Origin: an uncultured SAR86 cluster bacterium
GTDB lineage: Bacteria > Pseudomonadota > Gammaproteobacteria > Magnimaribacterales > D2472
Direction of reading: 5' to 3'
Assembly: GCA_902511425.1 (NCBI GenBank)
Contig: CABXFE010000005.1
Coordinates: forward strand, 1-45,134
Length of the DNA stretch: 45,134 bases
Program-made: the position numbers and the translations under genes
Part shown: positions 7,492 through 16,308 of the stretch, one piece after another
Layout of the letters: the number at the start of each line of letters is the position of its first letter
How positions within the stretch are numbered: the stretch's first letter is position 1
Notes under the pieces: generated by a model
What the model saw: the letters and a program-made list of their open reading frames with translations, nothing else
Databases searched by the model: none
Told to the model about the DNA's origin: nothing

Positions 7492-8156
7492 AATAATTGC
7501 CCTTCTGAGAGTTCATAAACTTCATCACATTTCTCTGCTAAAGACAGATCATGAGTTACTAGAACTAAGGTTGTTTGGATGAGTTCATTTAGTGAAAATA
7601 TAAGATCGGTAATAGAGCTTGAACTCTTTTTATCCAAATTGCCTGTTGGCTCATCAGCAAATAATATTTTGGGCTTGTTAACAATGGATCTTGCTATAGC
7701 AACTCGTTGCTTTTCACCGCCACTTAATTGAGTCGCAAAATGCTTTGCCCTTTTTGAGAGTCCAACTTGTTTTAGGGCTTCGTAAGCTTTATCTGTTGAT
7801 TGAGGATCTCCTGAAATTTCAAGCGGTAACATAACATTATCTAGAGCGGTCAATCTTGGCATCAAATGAAAAGATTGAAATACAAAGCCAACATCCTTAC
7901 CTCTAATTTGAGCTCTCTTATCTTCATCAAGACTTGTAATTTGAGATCCAAGCAACCTAACAGTTCCAGTAGTCGGCAAATCAAGCCCAGCCATTATAGC
8001 CAAAAGTGTAGTTTTGCCAGAGCCAGATGGCCCAACCAAAGATACTGGTTTACCTTGTTCAACCGATAAATTTATATCCTTAACTATTGTCAAGAGACCC
8101 TCCGGACTGTTAACTTCTTTTGTAATGTTCTTAACTTCTAAAATTAAATTGCTCAA
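7488..8156 (-). CDS. ybbA: ABC transporter ATP-binding protein, YbbA type
   Basis: An ABC ATPase with Walker A GPSGSGKT (residues 42-49), signature LSGGEKQRVAIAR, Walker B ILFADEPTGNLD and H-loop VLVTHD, characteristic of the LolD/MacB/YbbA group. The frame extends to 8228, but no ATG exists. I chose TTG at 8156-8154 because it has AAGGA just before it, gives 222 residues (E. coli YbbA is close to this), and homology begins at once with SNLILEVKNITK. The longer TTG start at 8228 would add 24 unmatched residues. It is coupled to ybbP by a 4-base overlap. Confidence 0.9.
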   Translation of the reverse strand: MSNLILEVKNITKEVNSPEGLLTIVKDINLSVEQGKPVSLVGPSGSGKTTLLAIMAGLDLPTTGTVRLLGSQITSLDEDKRAQIRGKDVGFVFQSFHLMPRLTALDNVMLPLEISGDPQSTDKAYEALKQVGLSKRAKHFATQLSGGEKQRVAIARSIVNKPKILFADEPTGNLDKKSSSSITDLIFSLNELIQTTLVLVTHDLSLAEKCDEVYELSEGQLL

Positions 8157-8784
8157 AATATCCTTGGGTTTGCTTTTAGGTATTCTACTGGCACTTCCCT
8201 CATCAGTAAATTCATCAACCCAATTCAATAAAGATGAATATGTTGCAGTTGTTTTAGGAGATAGTTTAAGTGCTGGTTATGGGGTAAAAATTCAAGAGTC
8301 TTGGCCATCTATCCTTGAGCATAATTTAAATACAAAGGGCATGAATATAAAAATTATAAATGCTGGAATCAGTGGCGATACCACATCTGGAGGTCTGTAT
8401 AGACTCCCTAAATTATTGAAAGAGCATAAACCAAAATTAGTGATCTTAGAGCTTGGGGGAAATGACGGCTTGAGAGGAATGTCTATCAAAAAAGTAATAA
8501 AGAAAAATTTAGATGAGATGATAAGAATGTCGCTAGATGAAGGATCCACAGTCGCGCTAATTGGAGTGGAGCTTCCTCCTAATTACGGATCAAGATATAC
8601 AGATAATTTTAAAAATATGTATGTAGATTTAGCGAATCAATATAATTTAACCCTTGTGCAAGGATCAATAAAGGAAATGGTCTCATCAAGTCTTATGCAA
8701 GCAGATGGCATTCATCCAAATGTCAAAGGACATCTGCAAATAGAAGAAGAAGTGAGAAGTAAAATCTTCAGTTTATTGGATTAG
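8125..8784 (+). CDS. tesA: SGNH arylesterase / lysophospholipase / acyl-CoA thioesterase I (TesA-like)
   Basis: A GDSL/SGNH hydrolase with block I GDSLSAGYG (Ser about 47), block III GGNDGLRG and block V DGIHPN (Asp about 194, His about 197): a complete catalytic set. The ATG at 8125 gives a good signal peptide (K-rich start, then LLKISLGLLLGILLALPSSV), so the product should be periplasmic, as for E. coli TesA. Alternative starts without SD are ATT 8143, TTG 8149 and TTG 8164. With the ATG start the gene overlaps the divergent ybbA 5' end by about 30 bases; no in-frame start exists beyond the overlap until 8341, which is inside the fold. Confidence 0.85.
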   Translation: MFLTSKIKLLKISLGLLLGILLALPSSVNSSTQFNKDEYVAVVLGDSLSAGYGVKIQESWPSILEHNLNTKGMNIKIINAGISGDTTSGGLYRLPKLLKEHKPKLVILELGGNDGLRGMSIKKVIKKNLDEMIRMSLDEGSTVALIGVELPPNYGSRYTDNFKNMYVDLANQYNLTLVQGSIKEMVSSSLMQADGIHPNVKGHLQIEEEVRSKIFSLLD

Positions 8785-8788
8785 ATAA

Positions 8789-9520
8789 TTACTGACTAAA
8801 GTCTCTAAAATTCTTAAATATCAGTTTTTTTGAAGTAGATCGTATTGGATTGATATCAATACCACCTCTTCTTAAGAATTTTCCATACACCGTCAAATCA
8901 TCAATTTTAAAATCATTTCTTAATGATATAAAAATAGATTCAATACAGGCTTCATGAAAATCACCCTTATTTCTGTATGATTTTAATAATTTAATTAACT
9001 TTTTCGAGTCAATTGAATCAGAGCCAGAATGGATATAAACATTACCCCAGTCAGGCTGAGAGGTCACAGGACATATAGATCTAAAACCTTGAAATCGCAT
9101 AACCTTATTTTTTGGCACTTTATTTTTAAATTTTGAAATAAGGGTTGAAATCGGCGCATCATTAAATCTATTAAGTTTTCGAACTGAAACCGAGGAACCT
9201 AAAATTTTAGTTAAATCTTTTTCAATTAACTTATATGCATTAGCGGGCTTAGAAAATTTTTTATTATAAAATGATGCCAAATAAAGCTTCAAAGACTTAG
9301 ATTCAACGGTAAGCACAGAGTGCATTGAAATTTTAATTTCTAATGCTTCGATCACGGGAAGATTCCTAGAATTTAGATATGAAAATTCATATGCGTTCCA
9401 ATAATCTAATCCAAAAAATTCATTTAAATGCTTATTGTTTCTGGGTATAGAGTCTAAAAAATCAGGAGAATAAGAATCTAGTTTTGGCGTGGATTGATTT
9501 CCTAAATATTTAATCTTCAC
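8789..9520 (-). CDS. queF: NADPH-dependent 7-cyano-7-deazaguanine (preQ0) reductase, long form
   Basis: QueF reduces preQ0 to preQ1 in queuosine tRNA modification. At 243 residues it is a two-domain (tandem T-fold) type, slightly shorter than E. coli QueF. Visible signatures are VESKSLKLYLASFYNKKF at 73-90, the catalytic region FRSICPVTSQPDWGNVY with nucleophile Cys150 and Asp157, the FHE pair (His189, Glu190) and FLRRGGIDINPIR near the C-terminus. The start overlaps the upstream permease stop by 4 bases, so it is the last gene of the long minus-strand chain. No other queuosine gene is nearby. Confidence 0.95.
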   Translation of the reverse strand: MKIKYLGNQSTPKLDSYSPDFLDSIPRNNKHLNEFFGLDYWNAYEFSYLNSRNLPVIEALEIKISMHSVLTVESKSLKLYLASFYNKKFSKPANAYKLIEKDLTKILGSSVSVRKLNRFNDAPISTLISKFKNKVPKNKVMRFQGFRSICPVTSQPDWGNVYIHSGSDSIDSKKLIKLLKSYRNKGDFHEACIESIFISLRNDFKIDDLTVYGKFLRRGGIDINPIRSTSKKLIFKNFRDFSQ

Positions 9521-10296
9521 TGACGAGTTCCAACCCCTTTATGTAAAAGAATTAAACATGCGGAAGTGAGAACAGCTATAAAAAAAATAATCATTGATAA
9601 TGCAAATGGTATAGATACATCGCTTACTCCCAGCATGCCTTCTCTAAAGGTATTGACCACATATAACATTGGATTTGCCATAGAGATATTTCTCCAAAGA
9701 TCAGGGAGTATGTTGATAGAATAAAAAACCCCGCCTAAGTAAATTAGGGGTGTAAGGACAAAAGTGGGAATGATAGAAATATCATCAAAGCTATCAGCAA
9801 ATATGGCATTAATAAAACCCATTAATGAAAATAATATTGCTGTTAAAAATAAAACTAAGATCGTTAATAGCGGATTAACAATTGTGAAAGATGGATAAAA
9901 AAACAGACTGACACAAAAAACTATACAGCCTATTAAAACGCCACGAGACACTCCACCGATGATAAAGCCAACTAAAATGGCCCAATTTGGCATTGGAGAT
10001 ACCAGTAATTCTTCGATAGATTTTTGAAATTTAACAGAGTAGAAGGAAGAAACAACGTTTGCATATGAATTCGTTATAACAGACATCATGATGAGTCCAG
10101 GTATCATAAACTGGATATAATCTAGACCGTCCATGGTTCCAATTCTAGGACCAATAAGGGATCCAAAAATTACAAAATATAAGGACATAGTAACTGCTGG
10201 TGGTACCAATGTTTGTACCCAAATCCTTAAATAGCGTTTAATCTCTTTTCTGATAAGAGTAATTAAAGAAACTAATATCTCATTTCTTCTTTTCAT
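9517..10296 (-). CDS. yadH: ABC-2 type transporter permease, YadH type
   Basis: A 259-residue ABC-2 permease with six membrane segments (about 25-47, 62-82, 105-130, 140-165, 175-195, 230-252) and the family hallmark around 85-100 (QKSIEELLVSPMPNW, the cytosolic coupling region). A conserved GGVFYSINILPDLWRNISMANPML stretch lies before the last helix. It forms an exporter with the ATPase encoded two bases upstream. E. coli YadGH is the closest match in size; its substrate is unknown. Confidence 0.88.
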   Translation of the reverse strand: MKRRNEILVSLITLIRKEIKRYLRIWVQTLVPPAVTMSLYFVIFGSLIGPRIGTMDGLDYIQFMIPGLIMMSVITNSYANVVSSFYSVKFQKSIEELLVSPMPNWAILVGFIIGGVSRGVLIGCIVFCVSLFFYPSFTIVNPLLTILVLFLTAILFSLMGFINAIFADSFDDISIIPTFVLTPLIYLGGVFYSINILPDLWRNISMANPMLYVVNTFREGMLGVSDVSIPFALSMIIFFIAVLTSACLILLHKGVGTRQ

Positions 10297-10298
10297 GC

Positions 10299-11216
10299 TT
10301 AACTCTTCTTAACCATTTCAATAAACATTTCTTCTAATCTATTTGATTCATTTCTCATTGATGAAACATTGATACCCAAGCTTGTTAGCTGATCAAAGAG
10401 ATCATTGATAGATTGATCTTTTTGAATTGCCACATTCAAAGTAGTTGAGTCTTCTAGAGTAATTGGAAAATTTGGTATAGAGGGTGGTTGATCTAGGGCT
10501 TTATCTATATCTAAAACAAACCCTTGAACATCAAGCCTGCTTAAAAGATCTTTCATTGAGGTATTTTCAACTAACTCACCATGATCAATTATGGCTATGT
10601 TTTTGCATAATTGCTCTGCTTCTTCTAGATAATGCGTGGTTAAAATAATAGTAGTTCCTTGAGCATTAATCTCTTTTAAAAAATCCCACATTTCACGTCT
10701 TAGTTCTATATCAACTCCTGCAGTTGGTTCATCAAGTATTAACAGTCTTGGTTCGTGAATTAATGCTTTTGCAATCATCAATCTTCGTTTAAATCCACCA
10801 GATAAAGTTCTAGCTTGTTCGTTACGCTTTTCCCAAAGACCAAGACGCTTTAGAGTTATTTCAGTTTTTAGTTTGGATTCTTTTAGTGGAATACCGTAAA
10901 AGCCTGCTTGAGTAGTAACAATATCAATCACTTTCTCAAAGTTATTAAAATTTATCTCTTGTGAAACAACTCCCAGCAAACGTTTCGCCTCAGGAAAGTT
11001 TAGGTCCGTATCAATGTCAAAGATTTTTACAGTGCCAGCTGTCTTAGTCACCAATGAGGCAATAATACCGATTGTAGATGATTTTCCAGCACCATTAGGT
11101 CCTAGTAATGCAAAAAAATCTCCCTCTTTTACAGAAAGATTGATGCCCTTTAGAGCCACTACATCAGAATCATATGTCTTTTTAAGATCAGTGATCTCAA
11201 GAGCAAATTGACTCAT
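10299..11216 (-). CDS. yadG: ABC transporter ATP-binding protein, YadG type
   Basis: A 305-residue ATPase with Walker A GPNGAGKSS (about 39-47), Q-loop VVSQEINF, signature LSGGFKRRLMIAKAL, Walker B LLILDEPTAGVD and H-loop TTHYLEEAEQL. This is the DrrA/CcmA-like class with a C-terminal extension of about 80 residues. The ATG at 11216 overlaps the preceding permease stop by 4 bases. It pairs with the ABC-2 permease directly downstream. Confidence 0.9.
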   Translation of the reverse strand: MSQFALEITDLKKTYDSDVVALKGINLSVKEGDFFALLGPNGAGKSSTIGIIASLVTKTAGTVKIFDIDTDLNFPEAKRLLGVVSQEINFNNFEKVIDIVTTQAGFYGIPLKESKLKTEITLKRLGLWEKRNEQARTLSGGFKRRLMIAKALIHEPRLLILDEPTAGVDIELRREMWDFLKEINAQGTTIILTTHYLEEAEQLCKNIAIIDHGELVENTSMKDLLSRLDVQGFVLDIDKALDQPPSIPNFPITLEDSTTLNVAIQKDQSINDLFDQLTSLGINVSSMRNESNRLEEMFIEMVKKS

Positions 11217-12598
11217 GCGCCCTCTTCTTCAAAACCATCGACAAAAACTGCCAATAATAAACCAATTAGAAGGCCAACCCAGGCGCTGTAAAAGGTAATA
11301 AAGAATGCTATGAGAAGAGCTGTTGCCATTTCAGAATTCTTTTTTGGTATAGCCATGGCAACATAAGCGCAAGCAAAACCAGTTAAGATTAATGTCAAGG
11401 TTAGAGCCATGACCATCAGCGGTTGCATAAGAGTAACGAAAGGCAGCGTGAAATATAAAAAAGGTATACCCATTAAATAGTAGGAGCCAATTCCATCAAA
11501 AATTGAAGGCATGTTTTTTGGTCCTTTCTTCCATTGTTCAGCTACAACAACCTGCACACCTGTCCATAATGCTCCTTGAGTTGGAAAAAATGGATTAATT
11601 AATGATGCCAATAAATTTCTAATGCCAACAGAAAGATGCGATCTGTTAAGGTCAATAGGTAATTGTTCGTCATCACGATGTTTTTGAGCATCTTTCAGAA
11701 CTTCTGTTGCAGTAACCAAATCTCCAAAAAGAAGCATGTAGCCTATAATCACAAGTGGCAAGGCATCAATGTACATCTGCAATGATGGTAATCCAATATA
11801 AAATGGAGAAGTTTTTTCAATTAGGCTCATGATGGCTGGAATTTTAAAACCCCACTCGATATTGAAAGTTATTTCGCCTAAAAAATAGGCTACTAAGCCG
11901 GCAACAACAAATCCTGGTAATAATCCCAGCGACCCAACAACTTCAAAAAATTTATTGTTAGCTGCGATTTTTTTAAATGGATTAGAAAATGTAGTTATAA
12001 CGCATAAAACAATTGCCACTGTCATAGAGATGGGTTGCAAAAGATATGCATCAAAATCTTCAAAAAATACTTGATAAAATGCTGCCAGAGCAGCTCCCAG
12101 GATAATTCCAGCTTTTAATCCATTCGGAATTTTTTCAACTAATAATTTACCCCAACCAGTTAATCCAAGAATTAAAATTAAAGCAGTAAACTCAAAGCAC
12201 ATTGCCGCCATGAACTGAAAAGCTTCAGGGTTATATCTACAGACACCATCAACGCATATATCAGATCCTTCGGTAGGCACACCATAATAACCAGCTGCAG
12301 CCAGTGCACCCATGACAATTGGAACTGCCGGTGTAACCCAACCAGGTGCCATTGGCTCTCCAAAAATTAAAGGACCAGATGAGATAAAGGTCCCTGCAAC
12401 CATACTTAAAGCAACAGCTTCTTCAAAGCTTAAGCCAAGCTTCATGGCTAAAGGAGCTGCAGCAAAGGCTGTTGCGCCTGAAATAACAAGACCTTGTAAA
12501 AATTCTGGAGCCCTAAATTTAATATGAATAAAAGGTATCCTTAATGTAAATGGACCCCATTTAATTCCGCTGCTTTTGTTGTTTGTAATTGTATTCAT
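11213..12598 (-). CDS. Multi-pass permease, NCS2/SulP-like fold
   Basis: A 461-residue membrane protein with about 12-14 helices. Features fit the NCS2 (xanthine/uracil) and SulP transporter fold: early helices with GLVISGATAFAAAPLAMKLGLSFEEAVALS, a Gly/Pro-rich broken-helix region (FGEPMAPGWVTPAVPIVMGALAAAGYYG), and a loop PFFPTQGALWTGVQVVV before the last helix group. I do not recognise the exact subfamily, and the substrate is unknown. It overlaps both neighbours by 4 bases: the VWA gene upstream and the yadG-like ATPase downstream. Confidence 0.6.
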   Translation of the reverse strand: MNTITNNKSSGIKWGPFTLRIPFIHIKFRAPEFLQGLVISGATAFAAAPLAMKLGLSFEEAVALSMVAGTFISSGPLIFGEPMAPGWVTPAVPIVMGALAAAGYYGVPTEGSDICVDGVCRYNPEAFQFMAAMCFEFTALILILGLTGWGKLLVEKIPNGLKAGIILGAALAAFYQVFFEDFDAYLLQPISMTVAIVLCVITTFSNPFKKIAANNKFFEVVGSLGLLPGFVVAGLVAYFLGEITFNIEWGFKIPAIMSLIEKTSPFYIGLPSLQMYIDALPLVIIGYMLLFGDLVTATEVLKDAQKHRDDEQLPIDLNRSHLSVGIRNLLASLINPFFPTQGALWTGVQVVVAEQWKKGPKNMPSIFDGIGSYYLMGIPFLYFTLPFVTLMQPLMVMALTLTLILTGFACAYVAMAIPKKNSEMATALLIAFFITFYSAWVGLLIGLLLAVFVDGFEEEGA

Positions 12599-13770
12599 TT
12601 TGATAGTTCCGACATGCCCTCTTCTAACCCCTTTAATGTTAATGGAAACATTCTATTATCAACCAATTCTCTAATAATACATAAAGAAGAGGTATAGTCC
12701 CAATGATCATCAGGAACGGGGTTCAACCATGCAACCCTATCAAAATGCTCGCAAAGACGTTTTATAGTTGCGCCGCCAGGCTCTTCATTCCAATGCTCAA
12801 TGCTTCCTCCAGCGTTTGTAATTTCATAAGGAGCCATTGTTGCATCACCAACGAAAATAACCTTATAGTCAGCACTATATTTATTGATGATATCTTGGAC
12901 TAAAAACCTTTCCTGAGTTCTTCTTCTATTATCTTCCCAAACAGATTCGTAAACACAATTGTGAAAATAAAAATATTTTAAGTGCTTGAATTCTGTTTTA
13001 AGGGCTGAAAAGAGCTCTTCACAAAGTTTAATATAGGGATCCATGGATCCGCCAACATCGAAAAATATTAATACTTTAACGTGATTTGTTCTTTCTGGAA
13101 TCATATTAATATCTAAAATTCCAGCATTTCTGGCTGTGGATTTAATCGTGCCATCCATGTCTAATTCATAATCCGTGCTCTGTCGTGCAAACTTTCTTAA
13201 TCGTCTAAGAGCTACTTTGATATTTCTTGTTCCTATCTCAACAGAATCATCTAAATTTTGGAATTGTCTTTGCTCCCAAACTTTTACTGCTTTTTTATTT
13301 CCCCCTTCTCCACCAACCCTAACTCCTTCTGGATTATTTCCATTATTTCCAAATGGCGAGGTTCCATTGGTGCCAATCCATTTATTACCACCCTCATGTC
13401 TTTCTTTTTGCTCTTCAAGTCTTTTTTTGAATTCTTCAAGGAGTTTCTCTAAGCCACCCAAGGATTGAATTTTTTTTAATTCCTCAGGATCTAATTCTTT
13501 CTCAAAAGCTTTACGCAACCAATCCTCTGGGATCAGCGCTTCAAAAATATCCTCTAAAGTTTCAATGCCTTTAAAATATATCTCAAAAGCCCTATCAAAC
13601 TTATCATAATTTTTTTCATCTTTTACTAGAACTGTTCGAGCAAGGAAATAAAAGTCATCCATATCAGCAAACGCCAGATTTTTTTCAAGTGCTCCCAATA
13701 AATCAAGTAGCTCTCTTAAAGTACAAGGCACCCCTGAAGATCGAACTGTGTGAAAAAGATTGATTAGCAT
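12595..13770 (-). CDS. VWA domain (CoxE-like) protein, partner of MoxR ATPase
   Basis: A 391-residue soluble protein. An N-terminal helical region (1-125) is followed by a Gly/Asn-rich linker (127-160) and a VWA domain (about 225-380). The MIDAS motif is FFDVGGSMD (Asp238, Ser242), the DxGxS variant seen in CoxE-like proteins, with later FVGDATMAPYE and NPVPDDHWDY. It starts at the base next to the MoxR stop. MoxR/VWA pairs act as AAA chaperone systems that insert cofactors or remodel target complexes; the client here is unknown, and the following permease is one candidate. Confidence 0.88.
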   Translation of the reverse strand: MLINLFHTVRSSGVPCTLRELLDLLGALEKNLAFADMDDFYFLARTVLVKDEKNYDKFDRAFEIYFKGIETLEDIFEALIPEDWLRKAFEKELDPEELKKIQSLGGLEKLLEEFKKRLEEQKERHEGGNKWIGTNGTSPFGNNGNNPEGVRVGGEGGNKKAVKVWEQRQFQNLDDSVEIGTRNIKVALRRLRKFARQSTDYELDMDGTIKSTARNAGILDINMIPERTNHVKVLIFFDVGGSMDPYIKLCEELFSALKTEFKHLKYFYFHNCVYESVWEDNRRRTQERFLVQDIINKYSADYKVIFVGDATMAPYEITNAGGSIEHWNEEPGGATIKRLCEHFDRVAWLNPVPDDHWDYTSSLCIIRELVDNRMFPLTLKGLEEGMSELSK

Positions 13771-14619
13771 TTATTTCGCTTGATCTCTCCTAGACATGAA
13801 TGCCAACCTTTCGAGCAGCTGGACATCTTGTTCATTTTTAAGCAATGCACCGTATAAAGGCGGTATTGCCTTTGATGTATCAGCATTCTTTAGAATTTCA
13901 TCTGGTAGCTCATCAGACATCAAAAGCTTTAACCAATCTATCAATTCTGAAGTTGATGGTTTTTTCTTCATGCCTGGAATTTTTCTGACATCAAAGAATA
14001 AATCTAATGCATCTTTGACTAAAGCTTTCTTAATTTTAGGATAATGCACCTTTACAATACCCTCCATAGTCGGCCGATCTGGAAACTGAATGTAATGAAA
14101 GAAACATCTCCTTAAAAAAGCATCTGGTAATTCTTTTTCATTATTAGAGGTAATAATTATCAAGGGTCTTTTTTTAGCTTTTATAGTTTCTCCTGTTTCG
14201 TAACAATAAAACTCCATGCGATCGAGCTCTTGCAATAAGTCGTTTGGGAATTCAATATCTGCTTTATCAATTTCATCAATCAGTAATACAACTTGTTTAT
14301 CTGATTCAAAAGCCTCCCATAGCTTGCCCTTCTTAATGTAATTTTTAATATCTTTTACTCTTTCATCACCCAGCTGAGAATCTCTAAGCCTTGTTACCGC
14401 ATCGTATTCATATAGCCCCTGAGAAGCTTTGGTGGTTGATTTAACATGCCATTCAATTAGCTCCATCCCTAAAGATTCAGCAACTTCGATTGCTAGCAAT
14501 GTTTTACCTGTTCCTGGCTCGCCTTTAATAATTAAAGGTCTCTCTAGAGCTATAGTTGCATTAACAGCCATACTGAGATCTTCAGTAGACACATAGTTTT
14601 TTGTACCAGTAAATTTCAT
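13771..14619 (-). CDS. MoxR-family AAA+ ATPase
   Basis: A 282-residue AAA+ protein with Walker A GEPGTGKT (33-40), Walker B VLLIDEIDK (111-119), sensor 1 IIITSNNEKELPDAFLRRC (with the arginine finger), and a C-terminal lid helical domain. This is the MoxR/CoxD type. It directly precedes the VWA gene with no intergenic base, the usual MoxR-VWA pair. A thioesterase gene lies 15 bases upstream on the same strand. Confidence 0.92.
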   Translation of the reverse strand: MKFTGTKNYVSTEDLSMAVNATIALERPLIIKGEPGTGKTLLAIEVAESLGMELIEWHVKSTTKASQGLYEYDAVTRLRDSQLGDERVKDIKNYIKKGKLWEAFESDKQVVLLIDEIDKADIEFPNDLLQELDRMEFYCYETGETIKAKKRPLIIITSNNEKELPDAFLRRCFFHYIQFPDRPTMEGIVKVHYPKIKKALVKDALDLFFDVRKIPGMKKKPSTSELIDWLKLLMSDELPDEILKNADTSKAIPPLYGALLKNEQDVQLLERLAFMSRRDQAK

Positions 14620-14634
14620 TTGGTTTCCTTTTGA

Positions 14635-15477
14635 TTATGAAGAAATTTTTTCTTCAGATTTTAAAATTTTTGCGAGCTGCCTGCTAGTGGCAACTAAATT
14701 ACCATTCATGTCCCATATATTACAATCTTGCTCAAAATATCCATTACTAATGTCTTTTGCAAGACCATCAATAAATAATTGGTTTGTTTGTGGTAGCTGA
14801 CGAATATTGCATGTAAGCGTAAGTGTTGGCACCCAACCCAATGGCCCATACTTATTTTGGACAACTGGCGGCAATATATCTGCAAGATATGAAAGCACAA
14901 ATGTATCTGCCACTCCTCCTTGCAACTCAAGGTAAGCAGAACATCTAGCTTCAGCCATATCATTAGAGATCTCTCTGTCCCACCATGCATGATCTGGATG
15001 GACGGACATATCTAATTGCTGAATAAATGAAGGGGTTGAACCTAATTTAAAATTCTCATAGTTCATTATCTTAAAATCTTCTTTTGGAAAAGAATCCATT
15101 ATTTGTGGCAATGAGGTTGAAAGACCAGAATAACCTTTCATGTACTCAAAGTCAGAACATAATGCTGATAACAAACATGTTAATTTTTTATTCTGAATCA
15201 ATTTAACTTGACCCATCGAGGTTCCTCTCGATGTTCGGATTACTTCTACATGCAATTCAGCTTGCTCGGGTTCAGTTCTATCTAAGTAGTATATGTTTGA
15301 ATTAATTACGCATGGATGCGGGAGAACAGATGTTATGGCTTTATTCATTAATGCAAGGAGATATCCACCATGGGGAGTGTTGCCAACAAAATACTTTGGG
15401 TTAGGTGTAAAGGAGAAAACCGTGTCTGAGACTCTTGTTAGCTGTAAAGCAGCATGAAATTGTTCAAATTGGTTCAT
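14635..15477 (-). CDS. Thioesterase family protein (TesB-like double hotdog)
   Basis: A 280-residue protein with the acyl-CoA thioesterase/TesB-like pattern: a hotdog 1 segment NTPHGGYLLALMNKAI (about 33-48) followed by ELHVEVIRTSRGTSMGQVKLIQ, and a second hotdog around 190-275 (GGVADTFVLSYLADILPPVV, TLTLTCNIRQLP, YFEQDCNIWDMNGNLVATSRQLAKIL). It probably hydrolyses acyl-CoA thioesters in the cytosol. The chain length is not predictable. It seems to be first in the seven-gene minus chain, with a 45-base divergent gap to tatD. Confidence 0.8.
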   Translation of the reverse strand: MNQFEQFHAALQLTRVSDTVFSFTPNPKYFVGNTPHGGYLLALMNKAITSVLPHPCVINSNIYYLDRTEPEQAELHVEVIRTSRGTSMGQVKLIQNKKLTCLLSALCSDFEYMKGYSGLSTSLPQIMDSFPKEDFKIMNYENFKLGSTPSFIQQLDMSVHPDHAWWDREISNDMAEARCSAYLELQGGVADTFVLSYLADILPPVVQNKYGPLGWVPTLTLTCNIRQLPQTNQLFIDGLAKDISNGYFEQDCNIWDMNGNLVATSRQLAKILKSEEKISS

Positions 15478-15522
15478 ATTGATAGATAATTACATCATTA
15501 TTGTAATTGATAGAAAGTAAAA

Positions 15523-16308
15523 ATGGCTGGATTTATAGATATTGCGTGTAATTTTACTCATGAATCTTTTAAAGATAATTTAGACGAAATAATCTTTAAT
15601 GCTGAGCTTGAAGGTGTTGAAAAATTTGTTTTGCTTTGTGCTAGTTTGGCTGATCTAGAACCCATCCAAATAATACAAAATAAATATCCTGAAAAATATT
15701 TTATTTCTGCGGGCATACACCCTCATCACGCCAGTGAAATCCTTGAAACTAATTATGAAGATCTACTTGCTAAATTAAAATCCACTACACCAAATGCTAT
15801 TGGAGAAACAGGATTAGATTACTTTAGAAATATTTCTCCGCCTGATATTCAACGTAAATCCTTCAACATGCATATAGAAATAGCAAAAGAGCTGAAGTTA
15901 CCTCTATATTTGCACCAAAGAGATTCTCATAAGGATTTCGTTGACATTATTAAACAAAATATCAGTAACTTTCCTAAATTTGTGGTGCATTGCTTTACAG
16001 GCACTCAAGATGAATTAGATGATTATCTTGATTTGGGTGCTTGCATTGGGCTTACTGGATGGATCTGTGATGCAAAAAGAAACATCGATTTACGCAAATC
16101 AATTAAAAATATTCCCATTGATAGAATGATGATTGAAACTGATTGCCCATATCTTATTCCCAAGAATCTTCCCATTAAACCAAAAAAAAATATTAACGAG
16201 CCTAAATATCTTCCTCATATAGCCAATGAAATAGCTGAGCTTAAAGGAATTGAAATAGAAGAATTGAAAATAGCAACGCGAGAGAATGCTATCAAATTTT
16301 TTAGCTAA
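15523..16308 (+). CDS. tatD: TatD-family metal-dependent deoxyribonuclease
   Basis: A 261-residue amidohydrolase-fold nuclease. Motifs are GIHPHHA (66-72), the metal-ligand strand IGETGLDYF, LYLHQRDSHKDF, VVHCFTGTQDELDDYLDLG and the C-terminal IETDCPYLIPKNLP. The N-terminus reads DIACNFTH rather than the DxHxH of YcfH/YjjV, as in E. coli TatD itself (DIGVNLT). TatD proteins are 3'-5' exonucleases tied to DNA repair or turnover. The last 8 bases overlap the convergent racemase gene. Confidence 0.92.
   Translation: MAGFIDIACNFTHESFKDNLDEIIFNAELEGVEKFVLLCASLADLEPIQIIQNKYPEKYFISAGIHPHHASEILETNYEDLLAKLKSTTPNAIGETGLDYFRNISPPDIQRKSFNMHIEIAKELKLPLYLHQRDSHKDFVDIIKQNISNFPKFVVHCFTGTQDELDDYLDLGACIGLTGWICDAKRNIDLRKSIKNIPIDRMMIETDCPYLIPKNLPIKPKKNINEPKYLPHIANEIAELKGIEIEELKIATRENAIKFFS

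Noticed and set aside
8157-8228. N-terminal extension of YbbA from TTG 8228
   Set aside because: The added 24 residues match nothing known in the family, and the TTG at 8156 has a better ribosome site and size.
12703-13468. Plus-strand ORFs opposite the VWA gene
   Set aside because: They are low-complexity shadows of the VWA coding frame, without start signals or family motifs.
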